This document shows positions 7,104 through 14,403 of a stretch of DNA of 37,357 nt, piece after piece; the first letter of the stretch is position 1; each line of letters starts with the position of its first letter. The DNA is taken from assembly GCF_001591445.1 (NCBI RefSeq), contig NZ_BCUX01000047.1, positions 1 to 37,357 on the forward strand, in the 5' to 3' direction. The DNA comes from Neobacillus drentensis NBRC 102427 (GTDB taxonomy: Bacteria > Bacillota > Bacilli > Bacillales > Cytobacillaceae). A model generated the notes under the pieces. That model was not told the origin of the DNA, searched no databases, and saw only the letters and a list, made by a program, of their open reading frames with translations. The position numbers and the translations under genes were made by a program.

Positions 7104-7661
7104 TTAAACCATTTTTTCAAAATGAACTCGCTTGTTAATTGCATACATGACCGGCATACCGACAGCCATTACAACAAATTCCCCAACCGCTGTTGTGAGC
7201 CATGTGAACATAAATGGCAAATCAAAAGCCAAATGAAGTTCGAGGGCAATTAAGAACATCGTGAAGGTAAAAACAAGTGTGTTAACAATCATACGAGTCC
7301 AAATATTTTTGATCAAGCGTGCACACGCAATTGTGATTAACAAGGCAAGTACGGATTGACCGACACCGAAAATGAGGTCATAAGCCTTCATAGGTGAGAA
7401 GAGAAGGTTGGTTAAAAATACACCTAAAATAATTCCATAAATATATTTTTTGTTAAAAACGATCAGATGATTGAACATCTCTGAAACTCGAAACTGGACT
7501 TGGGTAAATCCGAAGGGCTGGATTAGTGCTGAGACAGCAATGTACAATGCTGCGATAATCCCGTTTATGACAATTGCTTGCACATTGTTGTGCACTTTGC
7601 CTGTTGTGGGAGTCCCATTGGAGCTGCCACCTAGTGCTTGTGATAATGTATTATTCTCCAT
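7104..7661 (-). CDS. queT: QueT family queuosine-precursor transporter (ECF S component)
   Basis: The 185-aa membrane protein has a polar N-terminal tail of about 25 residues followed by five to six hydrophobic segments. Signature stretches of QueT are QPFGFTQVQFRVSEMF and the GxxLTNLLFSP loop. QueT is the substrate-binding S component that takes up preQ1 or a related 7-deazapurine, working with the shared ECF module EcfA/EcfT encoded elsewhere. The upstream class I preQ1 riboswitch confirms this role. The start is ATG 7661, eight bases after AAGGAG; ATG 7667 in frame is only two bases from it. Expression should fall when preQ1 is plentiful. Confidence 0.93.
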   Translation of the reverse strand: MENNTLSQALGGSSNGTPTTGKVHNNVQAIVINGIIAALYIAVSALIQPFGFTQVQFRVSEMFNHLIVFNKKYIYGIILGVFLTNLLFSPMKAYDLIFGVGQSVLALLITIACARLIKNIWTRMIVNTLVFTFTMFLIALELHLAFDLPFMFTWLTTAVGEFVVMAVGMPVMYAINKRVHFEKMV

Positions 7662-7670
7662 ATTCATTTC

Positions 7671-7711
7671 TCCTTAGTTTTTTTTAGTGGGAGGATTTCG
7701 AACCACTCGCA
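7671..7711 (-). promoter_or_regulatory. preQ1-I riboswitch
   Basis: Read on the minus strand, AGTGG pairs with CCACT (P1), the loop holds the C-rich TCCTCC segment, and the A-rich tail AAAAAAAACTAAGGAG follows. This is the class I H-type pseudoknot with the conserved CTAA. The tail runs straight into the AAGGAG ribosome binding site of queT, so ligand binding can hide it and block translation. No terminator hairpin lies between aptamer and start codon. The 34-nt aptamer size fits this smallest riboswitch class. Confidence 0.9.
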
Positions 7712-7718
7712 ATCTATT

Positions 7719-7747
7719 ATATTATTATAAAAAATAGTATCAGTCAA
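7719..7747 (-). promoter_or_regulatory. Sigma-A promoter of queT
   Basis: TTGACT (7742-7747), a 17-bp spacer and TAATAT (7719-7724) on the minus strand place the transcript start near 7711, at the 5' edge of the riboswitch. An inverted repeat at 7730-7760 overlaps the -35 region. Confidence 0.7.
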
Positions 7748-7857
7748 TGACACTATTTTTGAATAAGGAAGTTTTTTCGAAAATAATAATAAGATTCCGA
7801 ATAAACTGCGGAAAAAACCTAAATCCCTAATTCAAAAGTTATTTTCTTAAAATAGAA

Positions 7858-7893
7858 ACATCACAAGTGACAAAAACCTTGTGGTGTTTTTTT
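7858..7893 (+). terminator. Orphan plus-strand terminator in the queT upstream region
   Basis: ACATCACAAG pairs with CTTGTGGTGT (one G-U pair) and is followed by seven T. No plus-strand gene ends nearby: the only neighbours are the divergent queT and the gene starting at 7978. The rest of 7760-7977 shows no ORF. A weak TACAAT (7939-7944) could be the -10 of the next gene. Confidence 0.65.
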
Positions 7894-7977
7894 AATATTC
7901 AAGTGTCTAATATTCTGCCCCAAATCTCTGTAACCTGCTACAATAAAGTATATAGTATCCGAATGGGGTGAAAAAAC

Positions 7978-9378
7978 ATGATTCCAACAAAGCTAAATAC
8001 AACCTCACGATCAAGCGAAATTGATTTACATACAATCCTGTCGAATCAAAATAAAGAAGAATTAATAAAGATTATTCTTGACCTGTCCGACGATAACCCC
8101 GATATTGAAAAACAGCTGCTTTTCAAATACACTCCTCAAAAAGACGAAATTTCATCTGCGAAAAAGCTTATTACAGCATCTATAAATGGGGCAAAAAGAA
8201 AAGGATTTATCGATTGGCGTCAAGTTGGACCAGCACTTCAAGGGGCCGAATTGACTCTTCAAAAAGCACAGGAAAAAGTAGCAAAAGGGAAATGGGAGAG
8301 TGCGGTTTTATTAGCCCTTGCTGTCATGCCGCCCGTTGTAAAAATGCTAAATTTTTCTGATGACTCAAATGGGTCGATCGGTGACGTTATGAATTGGGCG
8401 ATAAGAACAATTGATGTTGCCGTTACTACTAGTCTGCCTAATCTAAATGACAAAGAGAAGAAGGGACTTTTTGACGCGATTATAAAAGAAGCTCTAAAAG
8501 CGCATTACGATGGCTGGAGCGATTGGCGCTATGCTCTTTTAAAAACTTGTACCAATTATTCTCCTGTGAAGGATTTGAGAATAAAGTTAGAAAAACAGCT
8601 GGAATCCCTCCAGTCGAGGCCAGAATCAACTTGGCATGATAGATATGAAAAAACACAAATAAAATTATTGCAATTCGAAATCATTGTACGATGTGATGGG
8701 GCTGACCGAGCGGAGAAATTTATTTATGAAAATATCCTTGAAAGTGAATTTCGTGAAAAGGCAATCGCTCTTGAACTAGGAAAAGGCGACTACAAGAAAG
8801 TGATTCAACTTTGTTTGGATGGAGAAGAAGCCGATAAGGTATATCGTGGTCTTGTCCATAAGTGGAAGGAATATCGATATCAAGCTTATGAAATGATTGG
8901 AGATATTGAACAACAGAAGCAGTTAGCAAGAGAATTGTTATTCACAAATGAATTTAGCTATTACTTAAAACTAAAAGAATTATATCCCGCAAACGAATGG
9001 GACTTTGCTTTGAAAAAAATTGTTGATGATTTTAACAAGATGGATTACCAGCCCTCTGTGTACCTGTCAATTTTAAAAGAGGAAAATTTAACGGCTGAGC
9101 TTTTAATCTATTGTCAGAATCATATCTCGACAATTACGGACCTTTATCAATATTTAATAAAAAATAATTTAGAAGAAGTAAATGAGCTTTTTACTAAGTA
9201 TATTGAGTACTCAGCTGAGGAGGCCACCGATCGAAAAAAATATCGAACAGTTTGTTCCATCATAAAGACCTACAAAAAGGCGTGTGGAACAATCCATTCA
9301 CATAAGCTAATTGGAGAATTAAGAGAAAAATATAAACGCCGGCCAGCGTTTATAGAAGAGCTCGGGAAAATTAGGTAA
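7978..9378 (+). CDS. Large alpha-helical protein of unknown function, resembling the C-terminal part of SWIM zinc-finger proteins
   Basis: The 466-aa soluble protein is helical throughout, with TPR-like segments in the second half (for example around YQAYEMIGDIEQQKQLARELL). The opening motif IDLHTILSNQNKEELIKIILDL and the following DNPDIEKQLL resemble the region found after the CxC-HxC finger of Bacillus SWIM proteins. No SWIM cysteines are present here, so it could be a free-standing version of that helical domain. I cannot assign a function. GGGGTG sits well before ATG 7978. The gene is transcribed alone and ends about 80 bases before a long palindromic terminator. Confidence 0.7.
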   Translation: MIPTKLNTTSRSSEIDLHTILSNQNKEELIKIILDLSDDNPDIEKQLLFKYTPQKDEISSAKKLITASINGAKRKGFIDWRQVGPALQGAELTLQKAQEKVAKGKWESAVLLALAVMPPVVKMLNFSDDSNGSIGDVMNWAIRTIDVAVTTSLPNLNDKEKKGLFDAIIKEALKAHYDGWSDWRYALLKTCTNYSPVKDLRIKLEKQLESLQSRPESTWHDRYEKTQIKLLQFEIIVRCDGADRAEKFIYENILESEFREKAIALELGKGDYKKVIQLCLDGEEADKVYRGLVHKWKEYRYQAYEMIGDIEQQKQLARELLFTNEFSYYLKLKELYPANEWDFALKKIVDDFNKMDYQPSVYLSILKEENLTAELLIYCQNHISTITDLYQYLIKNNLEEVNELFTKYIEYSAEEATDRKKYRTVCSIIKTYKKACGTIHSHKLIGELREKYKRRPAFIEELGKIR

Positions 9379-9456
9379 GCCGATAGGAGATCAAAGCCTG
9401 TTTTTTTCGAAGACCCTGATCGGATTAAAGTCGAAATAGTAGCACCGTAAAAGCAA

Positions 9457-9512
9457 GGGTCAGTCCCCGATAAGTTACGCGCGTAACTAACCGTGGGGGC
9501 TGACCCATTTTT
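9457..9512. terminator. 50-bp palindromic repeat acting as terminator between convergent genes
   Basis: GGGTCAGTCCCC (9457-9468) pairs with GGGGGCTGACCC (9495-9506), and the loop contains a second palindrome, GTTACGCGCGTAAC (9474-9487). ATTTTT follows on the plus strand. It separates the plus-strand helical protein gene from the minus-strand SMR pair. The remaining bases 9379-9456 hold only weak dyad symmetry. Confidence 0.75.
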
Positions 9513-9516
9513 AGTA

Positions 9517-9831
9517 TTAGGATAGTACCTTTAACCCGACAACACCAACGATAATCACAAGCACACTAATGATGCGGCCAAGGTTTTTGGATTCACCAAA
9601 CAGGAACATATTAATAAAAACAGCACCTGCCGTCCCAATCCCGACCCATACGGCATAGGCAATGCTAAGTTGAAGATACTGAAATGCCATATATAAAAAT
9701 ACCAACGATGCACCGAATCCGCCAATATAGAGAACTCCGTTGCTGAACGTTTTTTTCTGACTATATAATTTGAGCCCTGCTGCACCGGCAACCTCACTTG
9801 CTGCAGCTAAAAAGACAAGCAACCAGCCCAT
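9517..9831 (-). CDS. Small multidrug resistance (SMR) transporter subunit
   Basis: The 104-aa protein has four transmembrane helices, the essential membrane Glu13 (AAASEVAGA), the GIGTAGA segment of helix 3 and a C-terminus ending VVGLKVLS. SMR proteins exchange protons for small cations such as quaternary ammonium compounds or guanidinium. It starts two bases after the stop of its partner, with AAGGGAG inside the partner's end. The close pairing of two different SMR genes points to an antiparallel heterodimer of the YkkCD/EbrAB kind. Substrate not determinable. Confidence 0.88.
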   Translation of the reverse strand: MGWLLVFLAAASEVAGAAGLKLYSQKKTFSNGVLYIGGFGASLVFLYMAFQYLQLSIAYAVWVGIGTAGAVFINMFLFGESKNLGRIISVLVIIVGVVGLKVLS

Positions 9832-9833
9832 TT

Positions 9834-10187
9834 TTAAGCAGCTCCCTTCAAGGAGTCTTTTCCATCAGCTTCTTCTTTGTCCGAGATATTTAATCCAATC
9901 ACCCCGATAACAATCATCATGATAAAAAAGGCCTTCCCAAAACTAAAGCTTTCCCCAAAAAGATAGATATCCATTAAGACCGTACCAATGGTACCTATTC
10001 CGGCGAATATTGCATAAACGGTACCGGTAGGGAGAGTCTCACATGCTTTAGGCAAAATATGATAGTCTAAAAAAATAACGCCAATGACGATGGCCCATTG
10101 CCACCACGTTTGTGCCTCATTAAATCCATATACCCAAATTAATTCAAACAAACAAGTTACACCTACGTAAATCCATGCCTTATTCAT
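9834..10187 (-). CDS. Small multidrug resistance (SMR) transporter subunit, partner
   Basis: The 117-aa protein has four helices, Glu15 in the CLFELIW motif, LPTGTVYAIFAGIGTIGTV in helix 3 and a charged C-terminal tail of about 17 residues that its partner lacks. Such a tail is usual for the longer member of SMR pairs (YkkC-like). ATG 10187 is preceded by AGAGGTG. A TATAAT on the minus strand (10240-10245) with TTCTAA 18 bp upstream could be the promoter. I found no guanidine riboswitch fold in the short leader. Confidence 0.88.
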   Translation of the reverse strand: MNKAWIYVGVTCLFELIWVYGFNEAQTWWQWAIVIGVIFLDYHILPKACETLPTGTVYAIFAGIGTIGTVLMDIYLFGESFSFGKAFFIMMIVIGVIGLNISDKEEADGKDSLKGAA

Positions 10188-10323
10188 TTCTTACACCTCT
10201 TAAAAGAACGCTAGTTCCATCTTAATTAAGTCCCAGCATATTATATTAGGATACCACAATCTTTTAGAAAGTTGTTTTAAACACCTTTCCAAAGCATGGA
10301 AATTTATCTGTTTTTATATTTTC

Positions 10324-10366
10324 CGTGATATAAATCACGAAAACAACTCTGCTTTAACTTTATAAT
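10324..10366 (+). promoter_or_regulatory. FNR/CRP-type box and -10 element of the hemoglobin gene
   Basis: CGTGATATAAATCACG (10324-10339) fits the Bacillus FNR/CRP-type consensus TGTGA-N6-TCACA except for the outermost bases. TATAAT lies at 10361-10366 and predicts transcription start near 10373, so the box is centred at about -41.5, the classical activator position. No -35 hexamer is visible, which fits activator dependence. Confidence 0.65.
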
Positions 10367-10408
10367 TATCTAAAATAGGGGAAAAACTATAAGTGGATGG
10401 TGACGAAG

Positions 10409-10798
10409 ATGGAGTACAAACTTAAATCGCTTTATGAGGAAATAGGCGGGCAGGAAACGATTGATAAATTGGTTAATGCCTTTTATCCGCGCGTATATGC
10501 TGACCCGGAATTAAGACCATTGTTTGAAGGGGATATGGAAGAAATAAAGCGCAAGCAGAGAATGTTTTTGCCGCAATTTTTAGGAGGCCCAGCCCTTTAC
10601 AGTCAGGAATTTGGCCCGCCCGCCATGCAACACAGGCATATGCCCTTTGAAGTGACACCTAGAAGAGCTGCATGCTGGCTTCGCTGCATGAAAGAAGCAT
10701 TTGAAGAAATTGGCCTTGATCAGCAGCCAGCCGGACACGCATTTTATGACCGATTGACGCAAGTTGCTGGAATCATGGTGAATAGCCCGGATCGTTAA
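10409..10798 (+). CDS. Group II truncated hemoglobin (YjbI/GlbO-like)
   Basis: The 129-aa protein matches B. subtilis YjbI in length and landmarks: LYEEIGG at the start, FYPRVYADPELRPLF in helices B-C, FLGGPALY in helix E, the proximal His in HRHMPF (F8) and Trp in ACWLRCM (G8), the group II marker. It binds heme and handles oxygen, NO or peroxide. ATG 10409 is preferred because GGTGA lies five bases before it; ATG 10397 and GTG 10400, in frame, have poorer sites and would add up to four residues. The FNR-type box suggests induction under low oxygen. In related bacilli yjbI lies beside yjbH/spx genes, which is not the case here. Confidence 0.9.
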   Translation: MEYKLKSLYEEIGGQETIDKLVNAFYPRVYADPELRPLFEGDMEEIKRKQRMFLPQFLGGPALYSQEFGPPAMQHRHMPFEVTPRRAACWLRCMKEAFEEIGLDQQPAGHAFYDRLTQVAGIMVNSPDR

Positions 10799-10804
10799 TA
10801 ATAC

Positions 10805-10837
10805 AAAAGGCTCTTCTCGAATTGAGAAGAGCCCTTG
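10805..10837. terminator. Hairpin terminator after the hemoglobin gene
   Basis: GGCTCTTCTC (10809-10818) and GAGAAGAGCC (10824-10833) form a perfect 10-bp stem. The T run is better on the minus strand (CCTTTTG) than on the plus strand, so it may serve both directions. Confidence 0.65.
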
Positions 10838-10871
10838 ACATAATTATTAAGAAATATAGGTTATTGAACTT

Positions 10872-11026
10872 AGAAAACTGTCCAGCTCCAGCGTCCAGCG
10901 ACTAGTGTACTTCGCTCTCTTCCCTACGATAAGTCAACATCGAATCGCTCCGCTCTCCGTGTTTCCTTTATCTCAGTCAGAGCGCTCCAGTCCTGTCGTG
11001 CGCTAAACGGACGCTTCCGCTTTTCT
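10872..11026. repeat. About 155-bp dispersed-type repeat with inverted ends
   Basis: The ends AGAAAA...AGCGTCC (10872-10896) and GGACGCT...TTTTCT (11009-11026) are inverted, and the interior is rich in short GCTCC/GGAGC-type dyads. It encodes no ORF. It abuts the stop codon of the solute-binding protein gene, leaving only two bases between. Sequences of this style (GTCCAGCTCCAGCG ... GACGCTTCCGCTTTT) are familiar to me from intergenic DNA of other bacilli; that is memory, not a search. Confidence 0.65.
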
Positions 11027-11028
11027 AG

Positions 11029-12324
11029 TTATTTCTTTAGCTTAGCCCAAGTAGCATCCAACGCTTTTTCTGTTTCCGCTTTAGACTTTTGGCCGCCAAC
11101 GTATGCTTGTAGAGAAGCGCCGAATTCTTGACCGGCACCATCAGGATACTTCATGAACTGCCAAGAGTAAGTTTTGCCTTCTTGTGAATATTTTTGAAGA
11201 TCTGCACCTAGTGGTCCAATATCTTCTGCTTTTGCTTCAATGGTTTTAAATGCAGGAATGTATTTAAACTCCTTGACTAAGGCTGTTTTGCCTTCTTCAG
11301 ATGTTACCATCCAGTTTAAGAAATCTTTTGCCGCTTTTTTATCAGCTTCAGGTGCTTTGTTATGAATAACCCAGTTCGTAGGAACGTCAACCATTAATTT
11401 ATCTGCTTGTGCGGCATCATCCGTAAGTGCCAATGGAATGAAACCAACTTCCATGCCTGGAGTTAATTTATCCAGCATCGGCTGAATCCAGTTCCCTTGC
11501 TGAATCATTGCAGTTTCACCGTTGGCAAATTGGGTTACTTCTGTATTGTAATCAGTGGTTAATGGATTTTTATTACCATACTTAATTGTTAAGTCGACAA
11601 GCTTAAAGTAGTCATTGAAGTATTTGTTGCCTTCAATTTTATTAGTACCTTCGTTTAAACCTTTAATGAAGTTCTCGTCATCTGCTTGTTGGTAAGCAAA
11701 CGGAACATTCAGCCCGTGGTTTGCTAACACCCACCATTCAGCATAGCCAACAGAGAAAGGAGTAATCCCAGCGGCTTTCAGTTTTTTCGATGCTGCCTCT
11801 AACTCTGAGTAGGTTTTTGGCAGTTCGGTGATTCCGGCCTTTGCAAATAACTTTTTATTGTAAGCAAAACCATAGCCTTCCATATTAACAGGCTGTCCAT
11901 AAATTTTTCCGTCGATAGTCATAGGTAGTAGTGCGCTCTCATAGGCATCCTTTACCCAAGGCTGATCAGATAAATCTTCGAATTTATCCTTCCATGTTTG
12001 TGCCTCTTGATAACCGCCATTCCCAAAGATATCAGGAGCTTTGTTGGAAGCAAACTTCGCCTTAAGTGCTGCAGCACCGTCCGCGCCGCCACCTACTGTT
12101 TCAATATTAAAAGTAACGTCTGGATGCTCTTTTGTATACTGGTCTGTTAGCGATTTCAATTGATCAGCGATTTCAACTTTTCCATTAAAAAGATCGACCA
12201 CTACTTTACCGTCTTTTTCACCACTTTTTTTATTTCCTGACGTGCTGTCACTAGAACAAGCTGTTGCTAAAAGAAGTGAAGCGGATAATACACCTGCAAG
12301 TAACGAATACTTTTTGATCCCCAT
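11029..12324 (-). CDS. ABC transporter sugar-binding lipoprotein (family 1)
   Basis: The 431-aa precursor has a lipoprotein signal peptide with lipobox LATAC (Cys23), so the mature protein is anchored outside the membrane. The rest is a MalE/MsmE-like bilobal solute-binding protein (EAASKKLKAAGITPF, NGETAMIQQGNW and VPTNWVIHNKA are typical stretches). AGGAGG precedes ATG 12324. It is the last gene of the importer operon, after both permeases, separated from them by a hairpin at 12366. Given the shared upstream element with the thuA operon, the ligand may be an alpha-glucoside; this is inference. Confidence 0.9.
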   Translation of the reverse strand: MGIKKYSLLAGVLSASLLLATACSSDSTSGNKKSGEKDGKVVVDLFNGKVEIADQLKSLTDQYTKEHPDVTFNIETVGGGADGAAALKAKFASNKAPDIFGNGGYQEAQTWKDKFEDLSDQPWVKDAYESALLPMTIDGKIYGQPVNMEGYGFAYNKKLFAKAGITELPKTYSELEAASKKLKAAGITPFSVGYAEWWVLANHGLNVPFAYQQADDENFIKGLNEGTNKIEGNKYFNDYFKLVDLTIKYGNKNPLTTDYNTEVTQFANGETAMIQQGNWIQPMLDKLTPGMEVGFIPLALTDDAAQADKLMVDVPTNWVIHNKAPEADKKAAKDFLNWMVTSEEGKTALVKEFKYIPAFKTIEAKAEDIGPLGADLQKYSQEGKTYSWQFMKYPDGAGQEFGASLQAYVGGQKSKAETEKALDATWAKLKK

Positions 12325-12365
12325 TTAATTTTCCCTCCTGGTAGTTAAATCTATTTTATATTTGT

Positions 12366-12394
12366 CTCAGCTATCTGTCATGCAGATAGCTGAG
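12366..12394 (-). promoter_or_regulatory. Intercistronic mRNA hairpin before the binding-protein gene
   Basis: CTCAGCTATCTG pairs perfectly with CAGATAGCTGAG around a 5-base loop. There is no T run on the minus strand, so it is not a proper terminator. Sitting just upstream of the binding-protein gene, it could protect that part of the mRNA and raise its level over the permeases. Confidence 0.6.
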
Positions 12395-12402
12395 GTTGTT
12401 CC

Positions 12403-13230
12403 TTATTTAATAGAACCAGATGTAATTCCTTTAATAATGTGTTTTTGCATCGCAAAGAAGAAGATTAACAACGGAATGATGCCCATGACCAATGCGGCAA
12501 GTGCCAAATCCCACTGCTTTGTATACTGTCCAAAGAAGGAGAACGTTGCCAATGGAATCGTTTTTAATTCCGGATCCTGAAGAACGAGTGATGGTAATAA
12601 GAAGTCATTCCAAATCCATAAGCTGTTTAAAATAACGATGGTAACTGTAATCGGTTTTAATAGTGGAAAAACAATCCTCCAAAATACGCCAAACCTTGTA
12701 CAGCCATCAATAATTGCTGCCTCTTCAAGCTCGACAGGTATTCCTTTGATAAAACCGTGATATAAGAATATTGTCATCCCAGAGCCAAACCCTAAGTACA
12801 TGATGACTAGGCCCCAGACGCTGTTTAATAGTCCAAATGTACCCGCTGTTTTGATGAGCGGAATCATAATCGATTGAAAGGGAATAATCATCGCTGCAAC
12901 AAAGATCATGAAAATTACATGGCTGATCTTCTTTTTTGTTCGAACCAGCATGTACGCAGCCATCGAACAAAAGATCACTAGAACAACATTGCTTGCTATA
13001 GTAACAATTAGAGAATTTGTAAATACCTTTAAATAGTTCAATTTTTCAAAGGCGCTCACATAGTTTTGAAACTCCAGAACCTTCGGCAAGGCCGATGTGT
13101 TCGATAATATATCAGCGAATGGTTTCAAGGAGTTTGAGATCACATAATAGAAGGGAACCAAAAAGGCGATACCGAGCACGATGGCAAGGATTTCAACAAT
13201 AAAGGTTTTTCCTGTATACCTGCTTCTCAT
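12403..13230 (-). CDS. ABC sugar transporter permease (MalG type)
   Basis: The 275-aa protein has six predicted membrane helices and the cytoplasmic EAA loop EEAAIIDGCTRFGVFWRIVFPLLKP, where the ATPase docks. This is the COG0395/MalG-like subunit. Its ATG overlaps the stop of the upstream permease (TAATG), with GGAGG in the end of that gene, so translation is coupled. There is no ATPase gene in the cluster, as is usual for Bacillus CUT1 importers that share MsmX. Confidence 0.92.
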   Translation of the reverse strand: MRSRYTGKTFIVEILAIVLGIAFLVPFYYVISNSLKPFADILSNTSALPKVLEFQNYVSAFEKLNYLKVFTNSLIVTIASNVVLVIFCSMAAYMLVRTKKKISHVIFMIFVAAMIIPFQSIMIPLIKTAGTFGLLNSVWGLVIMYLGFGSGMTIFLYHGFIKGIPVELEEAAIIDGCTRFGVFWRIVFPLLKPITVTIVILNSLWIWNDFLLPSLVLQDPELKTIPLATFSFFGQYTKQWDLALAALVMGIIPLLIFFFAMQKHIIKGITSGSIK

Positions 13231-14198
13231 TAGGACTCAACCTCCTTTTTCTTCGAATACGTTACTTGAATAACTGATATTGCTGCAACGACAAGGAAGA
13301 AAATAAGTGCTTTTGCTTCACCAATTCCATAGCGGTTATTAACAAATGCTTCTGTATAAATGTTAAGTGCTAACATTTCGGTTGACTTGAATGGACCTCC
13401 ATTTGTCAGGGAAAGGTTCGCATCAAAGACCTTAAATGATGATGCCGTTGTTAAAAATAAACAAATAGTTACGGCTGGTGCCACGAGTGGCATCGTAATG
13501 TGACGAAGAATCTGCCATCGATTGGCCCCGTCAATTTTTGCTGCTTCAATTAATTCTTGAGGGACATTTTGCAGGGCAGCGATATAGATAATCATAATGT
13601 AGCCTGCACCTTGCCAAACACTGACAATCACGATTCCCCAGAAAGCGGTATTGGCATCGCCTAACCAGGCCAACTCAAAAAGCGGAATCTTGGTCAACTC
13701 TCCAATCGAAGCAAAGCCTTTGACAAAAATAAACTGCCAGATAAAACCTAATAAAAGACCACCAATCAAATTGGGCATAAAGAAAACTGTCCGTAAAATA
13801 TTTCTCGTTTTCAGCATCTGGGTGACAAGTAATGCTAATCCAAACCCAATCGCATTCGTTAAGATAATAGCAACTAAAGTGTATTTCGTTGTAAGTTTGA
13901 AGGAATCCAGAAATTGCTTGTCCTTAGTAAAGATGTACTTGAAATTGTCCAAGCCCACCCATTTGACAGCTCCTGTTATCCCGTTCCAGTCTGTAAAGGC
14001 ATAATAAATACCTGTGAAGAAAGGGATCAGAACAATGAGCGTAAAGGCTAACAATACGGGTCCGACAAATAGAGCAAATAATCCTGCATCTTTCAGTTTC
14101 TTATTTTTATTTAAGGAAACTGACGTTAAAGCTTTCGTATTTTTTTGAAGTTCTAATGCTGAGGTTTCAACTTTTTCCAACTTACTATGGCTATTCAT
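13230..14198 (-). CDS. ABC sugar transporter permease (MalF type)
   Basis: The 322-aa protein has an N-terminal cytoplasmic stretch of about 40 residues, six membrane helices and the EAA loop EAAKIDGANRWQILRHITMP. This is the COG1175/MalF-like subunit and first gene of the operon. The start is ATG 14198, six bases after GGAGGTG; ATG 14213 in the same frame overlaps that site. The operon diverges from the two-component system starting at 14404, which is the usual arrangement when the response regulator controls the importer. Confidence 0.92.
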   Translation of the reverse strand: MNSHSKLEKVETSALELQKNTKALTSVSLNKNKKLKDAGLFALFVGPVLLAFTLIVLIPFFTGIYYAFTDWNGITGAVKWVGLDNFKYIFTKDKQFLDSFKLTTKYTLVAIILTNAIGFGLALLVTQMLKTRNILRTVFFMPNLIGGLLLGFIWQFIFVKGFASIGELTKIPLFELAWLGDANTAFWGIVIVSVWQGAGYIMIIYIAALQNVPQELIEAAKIDGANRWQILRHITMPLVAPAVTICLFLTTASSFKVFDANLSLTNGGPFKSTEMLALNIYTEAFVNNRYGIGEAKALIFFLVVAAISVIQVTYSKKKEVES

Positions 14199-14219
14199 TA
14201 CCTGCACCTCCATACCTTC

Positions 14220-14284
14220 ATTTTAGAGAATAATGAAAATTATGAAACGGCTTACATTGACCACTAGGGTGGAAAATATTGAAC
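14220..14284 (-). promoter_or_regulatory. Shared 65-bp regulatory element, copy A (ABC importer)
   Basis: Read on the minus strand it is 86% identical (56/65), without gaps, to 32343-32407. Two 20-base blocks are fully conserved: GTTCAATATTTTCCACCCTA and GTCAATGTAAGCCGTTTCAT; so is TCTCTAAAAT at the end. TCAATNTNNNNCC-like half sites repeat at 22 bp, about two helical turns, as expected for an AraC-type activator. TGTAAGCCGTTTCA is one base off a cre site. TAAAAT may be the -10. Confidence 0.75.
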
Positions 14285-14316
14285 AGTAAAAATGATAGAC
14301 AAGTCAATATATGCCA

Positions 14317-14345
14317 TTTCATTGGATAAGGAATGTTGTTACAAT
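14317..14345 (+). promoter_or_regulatory. Promoter of the first two-component system
   Basis: TTTCAT (14317-14322), 17 bp and TGTTACAAT with an extended TG give a sigma-A promoter with transcription starting near 14352. The SD-like GGAGGAAGG lies at 14364-14372. Confidence 0.5.
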
Positions 14346-14403
14346 GGAGAAAATTCATTAATTGGAGGAAGGTTAGTTCATTCTGAACTGACTAAGTTGA
14401 TAT

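Noticed and set aside
10188..10300. Guanidine riboswitch before the SMR pair
   Set aside because: SMR pairs are often under such control, but the short leader shows no ykkC-type or mini-ykkC fold or ACGR repeats that I can recognise.
14247..14260. Full cre site in the shared 65-bp element
   Set aside because: The central CG dinucleotide is broken by one base on either strand; I keep it only as a cre-like sequence within the element.
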